Assembly (NCBI RefSeq): GCF_006438925.1
Contig: NZ_RCZA01000022.1
Coordinates: 1 to 46,728 of the forward strand
Source of the DNA: Pseudomonas mandelii
GTDB lineage: Bacteria > Pseudomonadota > Gammaproteobacteria > Pseudomonadales > Pseudomonadaceae
DNA: 46,728 nt
Reading direction: 5' to 3'
The notes beneath the pieces are model-generated. The model was not told where the DNA came from. It was given only the letters and a program-made list of their open reading frames with translations, and made no database searches. The first letter of the stretch is position 1; each line of letters opens with the position of its first letter. The position numbers were made by a program, and so were the translations under genes. Shown piece after piece: positions 25,680 to 34,245 of this stretch.

Positions 25680-26765
25680 TCAGGCCTCCATCAACAGGCA
25701 GGCGTGGGGCGGCAGGTTGACCGCGACGCGATCGCCGACCACCCGACCGCGGTTCAGACCTTCGTTGTTCTCGCGCAGCATGACCTTGATGTCGTTGTTC
25801 AACCGGCACTGGTAGAGGGTCGCGGTGCCGACATACAACACCGCTTCGATCACGCCGCGCAGGTGATGCGGTTGCGCCGGGTCGACCAACTGCGAGCGTT
25901 CCGGGCGGAACGCCAGTTGCACGCTGGTGCCGTCGAAGCCTTGGGCCGGGCAGGGGATTTCCACCGGCATGCCGTTCGGCACGAACAGTTTTTCGTTTTG
26001 CTGGCCGCGCTTGAGGTGGCCGGGGAGGAAGTTGATGTCGCCGATGAATTGAGCAACGAAACGGTGCTGCGGCCGTTCGTAGATATCGTTGGGTGTGCCG
26101 ATTTGCAGGATCTTGCCGGCAGACATCACGGCGATTCGGTCGGACAGGGTCAGCGCTTCTTCCTGATCGTGGGTGACGAAAATGAAGGTGATCCCGGCTT
26201 CCTTCTGTACGCGCTTGAGTTCGACCTGCATTTCCTTGCGCAGCTTCAAGTCCAGCGCCGACAGCGGTTCGTCGAGCAACAGCACTTTGGGTTTCGGCGC
26301 CAGGGCCCGGGCCAGGGCTACGCGCTGCTGCTGGCCACCGGACAACTCGGCCGGTTTGCGCTGGGCCAGGTGTTGCATTTGTACCAGCGCGAGCATCTCA
26401 TCGACCCGTTGCGGGATGAGCTTGCGATCAAGACCCTGCATCTCGAGGCCGAAGGCGATATTCTGCGCGACGCTCATGTGCGGAAACAGCGCGTAGCTCT
26501 GGAATACGGTGTTGACCCGGCGCTTGAACGGTGGCAAATCATTGACCGGTTCGCCCGCCAGACGAATCTCGCCTTCGCTGACCTGTTCGAAGCCGGCGAT
26601 GGTGCGCAGCAGGGTGGTCTTGCCGCAGCCGGAAGGGCCGAGCAAAGTGAAGAATTCATTGTCGGCAATGTCGACTGAAACGTTGTCGAGGGCTGGAGCC
26701 AGCCCCGGATCGTCGGAATACCGCTTGGAGACGTTACGCACTTCAATCGCTGTTGGATGACCCAT
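25680..26765 (-). CDS. ABC transporter ATP-binding protein (PotA/PotG-like)
   Basis: This 361-residue ATPase has Walker A GPSGCGKTTLLR, signature LSGGQQQRVALARAL, Walker B VLLLDEPLSALD, the H-loop in FVTHDQEEA and a C-terminal TOBE domain (about 280-360). It powers import of the cluster's substrate. It is the first gene of the leftward operon, and the promoter region upstream contains a palindrome likely bound by the divergent GntR regulator. Confidence 0.92.
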   Translation of the reverse strand: MGHPTAIEVRNVSKRYSDDPGLAPALDNVSVDIADNEFFTLLGPSGCGKTTLLRTIAGFEQVSEGEIRLAGEPVNDLPPFKRRVNTVFQSYALFPHMSVAQNIAFGLEMQGLDRKLIPQRVDEMLALVQMQHLAQRKPAELSGGQQQRVALARALAPKPKVLLLDEPLSALDLKLRKEMQVELKRVQKEAGITFIFVTHDQEEALTLSDRIAVMSAGKILQIGTPNDIYERPQHRFVAQFIGDINFLPGHLKRGQQNEKLFVPNGMPVEIPCPAQGFDGTSVQLAFRPERSQLVDPAQPHHLRGVIEAVLYVGTATLYQCRLNNDIKVMLRENNEGLNRGRVVGDRVAVNLPPHACLLMEA

Positions 26766-26785
26766 ATTGGTGCATTCCTCTAATT

Positions 26786-26797
26786 ATTGTATGCAAT
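26786..26797. promoter_or_regulatory. Candidate GntR/FCD operator
   Basis: ATTGTATGCAAT has inverted ATTG/CAAT arms, and ATGCAAT recurs 13 bases downstream. It lies between the divergent ABC operon and the GntR gene. The TTGTAT-x-CAA pattern is like operators of FCD-type GntR regulators (recalled consensus). It is not experimentally supported here. Confidence 0.5.
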
Positions 26798-26905
26798 ATC
26801 TGGATGCAATCTAGAAATAACCGGATTAATCTGCTCGTGCAACCCCCTTTTTCAAAGGTTGTTCATCGCCTGGGGCCGGTTGTTTAGCGCTAAAGGAGTG
26901 TTCAG

Positions 26906-27595
26906 ATGACTGAGAAAAAACTCGAGACCACGGTCGACCGCGTCTACCAAGGGGTTTACGAGGCGATCAGCAAACGTTCATTGCGTCCCGGCATGAAGCT
27001 CGGCGAAGCGTCATTGGCCGAACTTTTTAATGTCAGCCGGACGTCGGTTCGTGCCGCGCTCAAACAGTTGGAGGCCGATGGCCTGGTCACCACCGAGCCC
27101 AACAAAGGGGCGTCGGTGTCGTTGCCCAGTGATGAGGAGATTCGCTCGCTGTTTGAAACGAGGCGTCTGATCGAGATCGGCATCGTCACTGAGCTCTGTC
27201 GTCGTCGTGATACTGCCGTGACCCAGGACCTGCGTGATCACCTGTTACTGGAGGATGAAGCGCACCGCAGTGGCGACCATGAACGGTTGATTCATCTGCT
27301 GGGTGAGTTCCATATCAAACTCGCGCAAAGCCTGAACAACCCGGTGTTGCTGGACTGGTTCCGCAAGCTGATTTCCCGCGCCTCGCTGTACGCCGCCGCG
27401 CTGGATGACGACAGTCACGAGGCCTGCCGCGACGATGAACATCTGCGGCTGATCGAGTTCATCGAAGCCGGCAACCAGAGCGCCGCGATCGAACTGACCT
27501 GCATGCATTTGAATGGCATCGAGAAGGCCATTCTCGACGTCGCCGCCACACTGAAAACCGGCTACCACCCGCTCAAGCACCTGATCGAGGTTTAA
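26906..27595 (+). CDS. GntR-family regulator, FCD type
   Basis: This 229-residue protein has an N-terminal winged helix (about 12-75; LGEASLAELFNVSRTSVRAA and LKQLEADGLVTTEPNKGASV) and a C-terminal all-helical FCD ligand domain (about 90-220; ETRRLIEIGIVTELCRRRD). FCD domains usually bind organic acids through a metal. AAAGGAG precedes the ATG. It is divergent from the transporter/amidohydrolase operon and is its likely repressor. Its ligand would reveal the pathway substrate. Confidence 0.92.
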   Translation: MTEKKLETTVDRVYQGVYEAISKRSLRPGMKLGEASLAELFNVSRTSVRAALKQLEADGLVTTEPNKGASVSLPSDEEIRSLFETRRLIEIGIVTELCRRRDTAVTQDLRDHLLLEDEAHRSGDHERLIHLLGEFHIKLAQSLNNPVLLDWFRKLISRASLYAAALDDDSHEACRDDEHLRLIEFIEAGNQSAAIELTCMHLNGIEKAILDVAATLKTGYHPLKHLIEV

Positions 27596-27606
27596 CGACG
27601 AGATCC

Positions 27607-27753
27607 GTAGCAGCTGCCGAGCTGCGCGAGGCTGCGTTCGGCTGCGGAGCAGTCGTGAAATCAAACACCTCGGTGTGTCAGGACAAACTCGCATGCAGGG
27701 TTTACGACTGCTTCGCAGCCGAACGCAGCCTCGCGCAGCTCGGCAGCTGCTAC
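27607..27753. repeat. Long inverted repeat, copy 1 of a dispersed family
   Basis: Two 50-base arms (27607-27656 and 27704-27753) match inversely with one mismatch around a 47-base loop. The loop contains CGGTGTGTCAGGA, also found in the loop of the related element at 37849-37980. The elements are too short to code, and their ends start GTAGCAGCTG. This looks like a non-autonomous mobile or REP-derived structure. Confidence 0.85.
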
Positions 27754-27819
27754 AAGGTTCGTTCGCTGGGCAAGCTCCATTGCTGCAAAAACCTGGATGA
27801 TGTCAATCAGCTAACCTCT

Positions 27820-30036
27820 ATGAAACCATTGGCGACGGCGATGCTCGAAACAAACGGGCACGCACCGTCCTCATGCCGTTGCGATCCCTTAAGCCAGTCA
27901 TCTACAGGGATACAGAGTCAGTCGATGCAGTTTCTAGAAGATAGCCATGGGTGTGCAGGCTGGAACGGTGAAATGGCCGGGCGCATCCGCGCGTTCGACT
28001 GGAGCCTGACTGAGCTTGGGAACATGGACACCTGGCCCAGAAGCCTGTGCAGCGCGGTGCAGTTGATGCTTGCGTCCCCACTGCCGATGGTGATGCTGTG
28101 GGGACGACCGGGTTACATGATCTATAACGATGCGTACTCGAAGTTTGCCGGTGGCCGCCATCCTTACCTGTTGGGCTCCCCGGTGGAACTGGGCTGGCCG
28201 GAAGTCGCCGAATTCAATCGGCAGGTGGTCGACACCTGCCTGGCCGGCGGCACCTTGTCCTATCGCAACAAAGTCCTGGAGTTGCTGCGCGACGGGATAC
28301 CCGAAGACGTCTGGCTGGACCTCTATTACAGCCCCGTGGCGGATGATGACGGGAAACCGGCCGGGGTCATGGCGATGGTGGTCGAGACCACCGAGCATGT
28401 GATTTCCGAACGCCGTCGTCAGGCCGCCGAGGACGCCTATCACGCCGACAACGAACGGGTGCGCCTGGCGCTCAATGCCGGGGCTTTGCTCGGCTCGTTC
28501 GTCTGGGACATCAAGGGCAATGCGCTCTCCGGTGACGAGCGTTTCGCCCGCACCTTTTCCTACCCGCCGGAGCAAAACCTGGCCGATCTGCCAACGGACA
28601 TCGCCGAAGCACGGATCCATCCCGATGACCGCAGCTGGGTGCAGGAGCAGATCAATCAATCAGTGGAAACCGGCGAACCCTTTAACGCCGAGTATCGGGT
28701 CCTGCGCCCGGATGGCAGTTATCTGTGGGTGCAGGCGAGTGGTGGCTGCGAGTTCAATGAGCAGGGCGAACCGTTCCGTTTCCCCGGGGTGTTGATCGAT
28801 ATCCACGAACGCAAGACCGCCGAAGAATCCTTGCTCAAGTTCACCCGCAACCTGGAGCAACGCGTTGCCGACGAAGTCGAAGCGCGGCTGGCCGCTGAAG
28901 AACAACTGCGTCAATCGCAGAAACTCGAAGCCATCGGCGGCCTCACCGGTGGCGTGGCCCATGACTTCAACAACCTGTTGCAGGTGATCGCCGGCAACCT
29001 GCACTTGTTGGCGCGGCAGGAACCGGACAACGCCAACGTGCAGCGCCGGGTCAGTGCTTCGATTGCCGCGGTCGAACGTGGCGCCAAGCTCTCTTCGCAA
29101 TTGCTCGCGTTCGCCCGTCGTCAGCCATTGTCGCCAGCGGTCTGCGATCTGCGGCAGGTCTTCGATGGGCTCGGGGAATTGTTGCAGCGGGCGCTGGGGG
29201 AAACCATCCAGATCAATGTCAGCGCGGCCGAAGCCCTTTGGCACATCTACGTGGACCGCAATCAACTGGAAAACGCCATCCTCAATCTGGCGATCAATGC
29301 CCGTGATGCCATGAACGGCGAGGGGACCATTGACCTGAGCGCCGAGAACATTGCCCTTGATAGCAAGTTTTGTGCAGGCAGGGGCATCGTCGCCGGCGAC
29401 TATGTCTGTGTAGCGGTGGCTGACAAGGGGGTCGGCATGTCGCCGCAGGTACTCGCACAGGCGTTCGAACCGTTTTTTACCACCAAGGCCGATGGTCAAG
29501 GCACGGGGCTGGGCCTGAGCATGGTGTTCGGTTTCGTCAAGCAGAGTGGCGGGCACATCGAGATTTCGAGCGTGGTCGGGCAGGGCACTCGGGTGCAGTT
29601 GTATTTCCCTCGCAGCCTGCGCCCGATGCTCAACGAAACGACACGCCATGACCCGCACCAGCGAGGCGGACACGAAACCATTCTGGTGGTCGAGGACAAC
29701 GAGGCGGTGCGCAGCTCAGCGGTGGAGTTACTGAGCGAAGAAGGTTATCAAGTGCTGACGGCGGCCAACGGTGACGTCGCGATGCAGATGTTGCTGGATG
29801 GTGCCGTGGTAGACCTGATTTTCACCGATGTGGTCATGCCCGGCCTGATCAAAAGCTCCGACCTGGCCGCCTGGGCCAAGATGCAGACGCCGCCGCTGGC
29901 TGTGCTGTTCACCTCGGGCCACACCCGTGACATTATTTCGCGCAATCACCAGCTCAGCCCCGACACTTACTTGCTGAGCAAACCTTATGGCCCCGAGGCG
30001 CTGACCCAAATGGTTCGCACCGTCCTCAATGGCTGA
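27820..30036 (+). CDS. Hybrid sensor histidine kinase with PAS domains and receiver
   Basis: The protein of about 738 residues has two PAS-like regions (about 45-190 and 215-335, with a PAS_3/PAC ending FPGVLIDIHERKTAEESL) and a coiled coil. The HisKA domain has His381 (GGVAHDFNNLLQV), the ATPase shows NLAINARDAMNGEG and GTGLGLSMVFGFVKQSGG, and the receiver (from about 618) has Asp670 (LIFTDVVMPG). No membrane segments are seen, so it is a cytoplasmic sensor. The start is uncertain: ATG 27820 and ATG 27925 both lack a good ribosome site, and the frame is open further back only through a repeat. No output regulator is adjacent. Confidence 0.85.
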   Translation: MKPLATAMLETNGHAPSSCRCDPLSQSSTGIQSQSMQFLEDSHGCAGWNGEMAGRIRAFDWSLTELGNMDTWPRSLCSAVQLMLASPLPMVMLWGRPGYMIYNDAYSKFAGGRHPYLLGSPVELGWPEVAEFNRQVVDTCLAGGTLSYRNKVLELLRDGIPEDVWLDLYYSPVADDDGKPAGVMAMVVETTEHVISERRRQAAEDAYHADNERVRLALNAGALLGSFVWDIKGNALSGDERFARTFSYPPEQNLADLPTDIAEARIHPDDRSWVQEQINQSVETGEPFNAEYRVLRPDGSYLWVQASGGCEFNEQGEPFRFPGVLIDIHERKTAEESLLKFTRNLEQRVADEVEARLAAEEQLRQSQKLEAIGGLTGGVAHDFNNLLQVIAGNLHLLARQEPDNANVQRRVSASIAAVERGAKLSSQLLAFARRQPLSPAVCDLRQVFDGLGELLQRALGETIQINVSAAEALWHIYVDRNQLENAILNLAINARDAMNGEGTIDLSAENIALDSKFCAGRGIVAGDYVCVAVADKGVGMSPQVLAQAFEPFFTTKADGQGTGLGLSMVFGFVKQSGGHIEISSVVGQGTRVQLYFPRSLRPMLNETTRHDPHQRGGHETILVVEDNEAVRSSAVELLSEEGYQVLTAANGDVAMQMLLDGAVVDLIFTDVVMPGLIKSSDLAAWAKMQTPPLAVLFTSGHTRDIISRNHQLSPDTYLLSKPYGPEALTQMVRTVLNG

Positions 30037-30047
30037 ACACAGACCCC

Positions 30048-30145
30048 TGTAGGAGCTGCCGCAGGCTGCGATCTTTTGATCTTATGGCGGTCATGACATT
30101 GCCAGGATCAAGATCAAAAGATCGCAGCCTGCGGCAGCTCCTACA
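30048..30145. repeat. REP pair with perfect 36-base arms
   Basis: TGTAGGAGCTGCCGCAGGCT through GATCTT (30048-30083) is matched perfectly and inversely at 30110-30145, with 26 bases between. It lies between the hybrid kinase and the uvrA-like gene. Confidence 0.9.
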
Positions 30146-30187
30146 TTTGTATCGCGTTCATCCACATCATTCCCTTTAAGGACGCTC

Positions 30188-32821
30188 ATGACATCCAAGC
30201 GCACCTCCAATCCTCCCTCCGGCATGGTCAGGGTGCGCGGCGCCCGGGAACACAATCTCAAAAACGTCGATGTCGACATCCCCCGGGATGCCCTGGTGGT
30301 GTTCACTGGCGTGTCCGGTTCGGGGAAATCGTCGCTGGCGTTCTCAACCCTCTACGCCGAAGCGCAACGCCGCTATTTCGAATCCGTGGCGCCTTATGCG
30401 CGGCGCCTGATCGATCAGGTCGGGGTTCCGGACGTCGACTCCATCGAAGGCTTGCCGCCAGCGGTGGCGCTCCAGCAACAACGAGGTACGCCGAGCACGC
30501 GCTCTTCGGTGGGCAGCGTGACGACGTTGTCGAGCCTGATCCGCATGCTGTACTCCCGCGCCGGCAGTTATCCGTCGGGGCAACCGATGCTCTATGCGGA
30601 AGATTTTTCGCCCAACACGCCCCAGGGCGCGTGCCCCGAATGTCATGGGTTGGGGCGGGTGTATGAAGTCACCGAAGCGTTGATGGTGCCGGCCCCGAGC
30701 CTGACCATTCGCCAGCGCGCGGTCGCCTCCTGGCCCACCGCCTGGCAGGGACAGAACCTGCGCGACATCCTGGTGACGATGGGTTACGACGTCGATAAAC
30801 CCTGGCGCGATCTGCCGAAAAAACTGCGCGACTGGATTCTCTTCACCGAAGAAACGCCCACGGTGCCGGTGTATGCCGGGCTCACCCCCGAAGAAACCAA
30901 AATCGCGCTCAAACGCAACATGGAGCCGAGTTACCAGGGCACATTCACCGGTGCCCGGCGCTACATCCTGCACACCTTCAGTCATTCCCAAAGCGCGCTG
31001 ATGAAGAAGCGCGTCTCGCAATTCATGCTCGGCAGCCCGTGCCCGTTGTGCGACGGCAAACGGCTCAAGCGCGAGGCGTTGTCGGTGACCTTTGCCGGTT
31101 ACGACATCGGCGAACTGTCGCAGATGCCGTTGTTGCAAGTGGCCGAAGTCTTGAAACCAGTGGCCGCTCACAGCTACCTCGAACAGGCCGAGGCGGCGGG
31201 CGAAGTATTGACGCACGACCAGACCCGCGAAGCCCGCGAGCAACGAGTGGCCCACGGCGCCAGTGCTCACGCCAACGCGCCGGATGTACGCCACACACCG
31301 AACCTTTCAGTAGAGAAACGCCTGGCCGCGCAGCGGATCGCTCAGGACTTGCTGGAACGGGTCAGCACATTGACCGATCTGGGGCTCGGTTACCTGGCGC
31401 TGGAACGCAGCACGCCGACGCTGTCGTCCGGCGAATTGCAGCGTCTGCGTCTGGCGACGCAATTGGGCTCGCAGTTGTTCGGCGTGATTTACGTATTGGA
31501 CGAGCCGTCGGCCGGTCTGCACCCGGCGGATGGCGAAGCATTGTTCGAAGCGCTGCAACGTCTGAAAGCCGCCGGCAACACCTTGTTCGTGGTCGAGCAT
31601 GACCTGGAAACCATGCGTCGTGCTGACTGGTTGATCGACGTAGGCCCGGCGGCCGGCGAGCATGGCGGCCAAGTCCTGTACAGCGGACCGCCGCCAGGGT
31701 TGGCGCAGGTAACGAACTCGCAGACGCGCGCTTATTTGTTCGCCGAGCAGGTCACTCAACCCCAAGCCAGCCGCAAGGCGACCGATTGGCTGCGGCTCGA
31801 AGGCATCACCCGCAATAACCTGAACAACCTCAGCGTCGAGTTTCCGCTGGGGTGTTTTACCGCGGTGACGGGCGTCTCCGGCTCCGGTAAATCAAGCCTG
31901 GTCAGTCAGGCGTTGCTGGAACTGGTGGGCGCGCATCTCGGGCGCGCGGCAAGTGACAGTGAGCCGCAAGAGTTGAGCCTTGAGGACGACGCACCGCAAG
32001 TCAGCGGCGGTCAGGTCTCGGCGGGGCTGGAATCGATCAGGCGTCTGGTGCAAGTCGATCAGAAACCCATCGGCCGCACGCCACGCTCAAACCTGGCGAC
32101 CTACACCGGTCTCTTCGACAACGTGCGCAAACTGTACGCCGCCACACCCGAGGCGCAGACCGAGGGTTACGACGCGGGCCAGTTCTCCTTCAACGTTGCC
32201 AAGGGGCGATGCTCGACGTGCGAAGGTGAAGGCTTTGTCAGCGTCGAGTTGCTGTTCATGCCCAGCGTCTATGCTCCGTGCTCGACCTGCCACGGCGCGC
32301 GCTACAACCCCGAGACGCTGGCAATCGTCTGGCAAGGGTTGAACATCGCCCAGGTGTTGCAGTTGACGGTGGATGAAGCGGTCACGGTGTTCTCTGAACA
32401 ACCGGGTATTCGCCGCTCGCTGGAGGTGCTGCGCGATATCGGCCTGGGTTACCTGCGCCTCGGCCAGCCGGCGACCGAACTGTCGGGCGGTGAAGCCCAG
32501 CGGATCAAACTGGCCACCGAGCTGCAACGCAACCAGCGCGGGGCCACCCTGTATGTGCTCGACGAGCCCACCACCGGTTTGCACCTAAGGGATGTCGATC
32601 GCTTGCTCGAACAGTTGAATACGCTGGTGACGGCGGGGCATACGGTGATCGTCGTCGAACATGAAATGCGCGTGGTGGCGCAGAGTGACTGGGTGATCGA
32701 CATCGGTCCGGGGGCGGGGGATCAGGGCGGGAAGATTGTTATTGCAGGCACACCGCAGAAGGTCGCCAAGAGTAAACAGAGCCGGACGGCGCCGTTTTTG
32801 GCCAGAACCCTTGGTCGATGA
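30188..32821 (+). CDS. uvrA2: Class II UvrA-like ABC ATPase (UvrA2)
   Basis: This 877-residue protein has two ABC modules, each with Walker A (GVSGSGKSSLAF near residue 38; GVSGSGKSSLVSQ near 560), signatures LSSGELQRLRLATQL and LSGGEAQRIKLATEL, and Walker B YVLDEPSAGLHP and YVLDEPTTGLHL. Zinc-module cysteines are seen in CPECHGLG, CPLCDG and CSTCEGEGF. It is shorter than housekeeping UvrA (about 940) and lacks the UvrB-binding insertion, as in class II UvrA. These proteins are linked to DNA damage or drug tolerance, sometimes in antibiotic producers. GAC-AAGGACGCTC precedes the ATG. Confidence 0.88.
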   Translation: MTSKRTSNPPSGMVRVRGAREHNLKNVDVDIPRDALVVFTGVSGSGKSSLAFSTLYAEAQRRYFESVAPYARRLIDQVGVPDVDSIEGLPPAVALQQQRGTPSTRSSVGSVTTLSSLIRMLYSRAGSYPSGQPMLYAEDFSPNTPQGACPECHGLGRVYEVTEALMVPAPSLTIRQRAVASWPTAWQGQNLRDILVTMGYDVDKPWRDLPKKLRDWILFTEETPTVPVYAGLTPEETKIALKRNMEPSYQGTFTGARRYILHTFSHSQSALMKKRVSQFMLGSPCPLCDGKRLKREALSVTFAGYDIGELSQMPLLQVAEVLKPVAAHSYLEQAEAAGEVLTHDQTREAREQRVAHGASAHANAPDVRHTPNLSVEKRLAAQRIAQDLLERVSTLTDLGLGYLALERSTPTLSSGELQRLRLATQLGSQLFGVIYVLDEPSAGLHPADGEALFEALQRLKAAGNTLFVVEHDLETMRRADWLIDVGPAAGEHGGQVLYSGPPPGLAQVTNSQTRAYLFAEQVTQPQASRKATDWLRLEGITRNNLNNLSVEFPLGCFTAVTGVSGSGKSSLVSQALLELVGAHLGRAASDSEPQELSLEDDAPQVSGGQVSAGLESIRRLVQVDQKPIGRTPRSNLATYTGLFDNVRKLYAATPEAQTEGYDAGQFSFNVAKGRCSTCEGEGFVSVELLFMPSVYAPCSTCHGARYNPETLAIVWQGLNIAQVLQLTVDEAVTVFSEQPGIRRSLEVLRDIGLGYLRLGQPATELSGGEAQRIKLATELQRNQRGATLYVLDEPTTGLHLRDVDRLLEQLNTLVTAGHTVIVVEHEMRVVAQSDWVIDIGPGAGDQGGKIVIAGTPQKVAKSKQSRTAPFLARTLGR

Positions 32822-32831
32822 TCCATCCAAT

Positions 32832-32859
32832 GGAACGTTGCTTGCCGGGCGGCTTCGAA
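32832..32859 (+). promoter_or_regulatory. Candidate ECF (AlgU-like) promoter
   Basis: GGAACGT, 16 bases, then TCGAA resembles the AlgU/RpoE pattern GAACTT-N16/17-TCNNA. It lies 55 bases before the small acidic gene. A similar arrangement occurs before the acidic gene at 34246. Confidence 0.45.
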
Positions 32860-32913
32860 TCTTCAAGGCCCGACTGTTTCAGCCGCGCATGTGCAGTGAT
32901 GAATGAGGTACTT

Positions 32914-33102
32914 ATGAAAGATGACAGTGATCTTGAGGAAAACGCGAAAACAGCCGAACCGGAAAGCGCAGACAAAGCGGTCGACCAGAAGCAACTCCAC
33001 ACCGATAACGACAACGAGTTCAGCCCGGGTTTCAAGCCGAATCCCGACCGGCCCAAACCTGGGGATGACACCGATGCCGACATCGACACCGATGGCGGCT
33101 AG
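32914..33102 (+). CDS. Small acidic hypothetical protein
   Basis: This 62-residue protein is very acidic and hydrophilic, has no hydrophobic core and ends DDTDADIDTDGG. Its middle reads NDNEFSPGFKPNPDRPKPGD. It is probably intrinsically disordered. GAGG lies five bases before ATG 32914; an ATG at 32899 in the same frame is less likely. It is followed by a strong terminator. It resembles other small acidic stress-associated Pseudomonas proteins, including the one at 34246, in composition only. No function can be given. Confidence 0.65.
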   Translation: MKDDSDLEENAKTAEPESADKAVDQKQLHTDNDNEFSPGFKPNPDRPKPGDDTDADIDTDGG

Positions 33103-33112
33103 TCAGGGATTG

Positions 33113-33143
33113 AAAAAGGCCGCATCAAATGATGCGGCCTTTT
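33113..33143. terminator. Bidirectional intrinsic terminator
   Basis: AAAAGGCCGCATC-AAAT-GATGCGGCCTTTT is a perfect hairpin with A and T runs on both sides. It lies between the convergent acidic-protein gene and the DUF4142 gene. Confidence 0.95.
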
Positions 33144-33153
33144 CGTGGGAGGG

Positions 33154-33675
33154 TTATTTGCCTGGATGAGCAGCCTGGAGTTTTTTCGCCATATCCAGAT
33201 GCTTCTCCAGCGCCGGCAGCATTTTTTGCGCGAAACCTTTGAGCTCCGTGGCGCCTTTGGTTCTGTCGTCCGTCACGGTGTTGGCTTCTTTCTTGAATAG
33301 CTCAATGGTGTCTTCATGGGCCTTCACCTGATTGTTGGCGTAGGCCGCATCGAAGGATTCATCGCGTAAGTCGAGGATTTTCTCTTTCGCCTGTTTGACC
33401 AGCGTCGTGCTGTCCGGCACCTTGATGTCATGCTTTTTCGCCAGCGCCGCCAGTTCATCGTTGGCCTTGGAGTGGTCGGTGATCATCATGTTGGCGAATG
33501 CCTTGATGTCCGCCGATGAACTTTTTTCCAGGGCCAGTCGGCTCGTTTCGACTTCCGCGATACCGCCCGCGGCCGCGCTGTCGACGAAGTCATTGGAAGT
33601 GGCAGCGAAAGCCGCGCCCATGCTGGCGCTCAAGGCAACGGCCAACGTGAGGTGGCGCAGGGTAAATCCGTCCAT
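33154..33675 (-). CDS. DUF4142 periplasmic protein
   Basis: This 173-residue protein has a Sec signal peptide (hydrophobic stretch ending GAAFA-ATSND). The mature four-helix domain has DFVDSAAAGGIAEVETSRLA and NMMITDHSKANDELAALAKK, which is DUF4142 (ferritin-like bundle, PF13628). Such proteins are often induced by general stress and have no known enzymatic activity. GGAG lies eight bases before the ATG. It is convergent with the acidic-protein gene. Confidence 0.9.
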   Translation of the reverse strand: MDGFTLRHLTLAVALSASMGAAFAATSNDFVDSAAAGGIAEVETSRLALEKSSSADIKAFANMMITDHSKANDELAALAKKHDIKVPDSTTLVKQAKEKILDLRDESFDAAYANNQVKAHEDTIELFKKEANTVTDDRTKGATELKGFAQKMLPALEKHLDMAKKLQAAHPGK

Positions 33676-33810
33676 TGGTTATTCTCCACACAGGTTTTCA
33701 TGGGCGATCAAGTGATCGTTAACGTGTGGATGCCGACGAGTGGACAAAGGTTTTATTGCGTTTGCGCCATGGCGACGAACGGGCACCGCTGGTCTGATAG
33801 GCGGTCGACA

Positions 33811-33836
33811 GAACCGGCTAACCAAGGCCATTCTGA
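33811..33836 (+). promoter_or_regulatory. Weak ECF-like promoter candidate
   Basis: GAACCG and TCTGA are separated by 15 bases, one less than the usual AlgU spacing, about 55 bases before the DUF465-like gene. Confidence 0.25.
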
Positions 33837-33892
33837 TAGTTGGTGAACGCCATTGATCGCGTTTGCCTCCGATCAACAAACGGAGGTGTTCC

Positions 33893-34135
33893 ATGCCGGT
33901 GCCACACGACCTTTATCAGGATCTCAAACTTTCAAAGGAAGATATCCAGCAAAAACGCACCAAGGATCCATTACTGGATTCACTGATCAACAAGTATTCG
34001 CAGGCGGACGCCGAGGTCGTAAAGGCCGAAACCGCCAAATCGGATGCGCCCAGCGATGACGCATTGAAGAAACTCAAGGAGAAGCGCGTGCAGGTTAAGC
34101 AAAAGATCGTTGATCGGCTCCAGACGCCGTCCTGA
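33893..34135 (+). CDS. Small DUF465-like protein
   Basis: This 80-residue charged helical protein contains LYQDLKLSKEDIQQKRTKDP, then LLDSLINKYSQADAEVVKAE and LKKLKEKRVQVKQKIVDRL. The order matches DUF465/YdcH-type coiled-coil proteins. CGGAGG lies a few bases upstream of the ATG. It sits in the cluster of small stress-type genes between DUF4142 and a second acidic protein. The biochemical role is unknown. Confidence 0.75.
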   Translation: MPVPHDLYQDLKLSKEDIQQKRTKDPLLDSLINKYSQADAEVVKAETAKSDAPSDDALKKLKEKRVQVKQKIVDRLQTPS

Positions 34136-34176
34136 CGCGCCCTGTCTGGTCATCGACAATCGGTGACTGAAAAATT

Positions 34177-34205
34177 GGAACGGCGATAAATACCGGCACC
34201 TCGAA
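34177..34205 (+). promoter_or_regulatory. Candidate ECF (AlgU-like) promoter
   Basis: GGAACGG, 17 bases, then TCGAA. If used, the transcript would start near 34212, with a leader of about 34 bases before the ATG at 34246. Confidence 0.45.
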
Positions 34206-34243
34206 TGAATAGAGTCCGAATTTACGGCTCCATGCGAGGTGCC
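34195..34243 (+). promoter_or_regulatory. Nested inverted repeat pairing with the ribosome site
   Basis: GGCACCTCG (34195-34203) is the perfect complement of CGAGGTGCC (34235-34243), which contains the ribosome site GAGGTG. Inside it, GAG-T-CCG pairs with CGG-CTC (34212-34230). If transcribed in full, it would sequester the ribosome site two bases before the ATG; if the ECF promoter is used, only the inner stem is transcribed. Confidence 0.5.
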
Positions 34244-34245
34244 TC

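Noticed and set aside
27655..27819. N-terminal extension of the hybrid kinase
   Set aside because: The first 55 codons are read from the inverted repeat and a Cys-rich low-complexity stretch, with no homology to sensor kinases.
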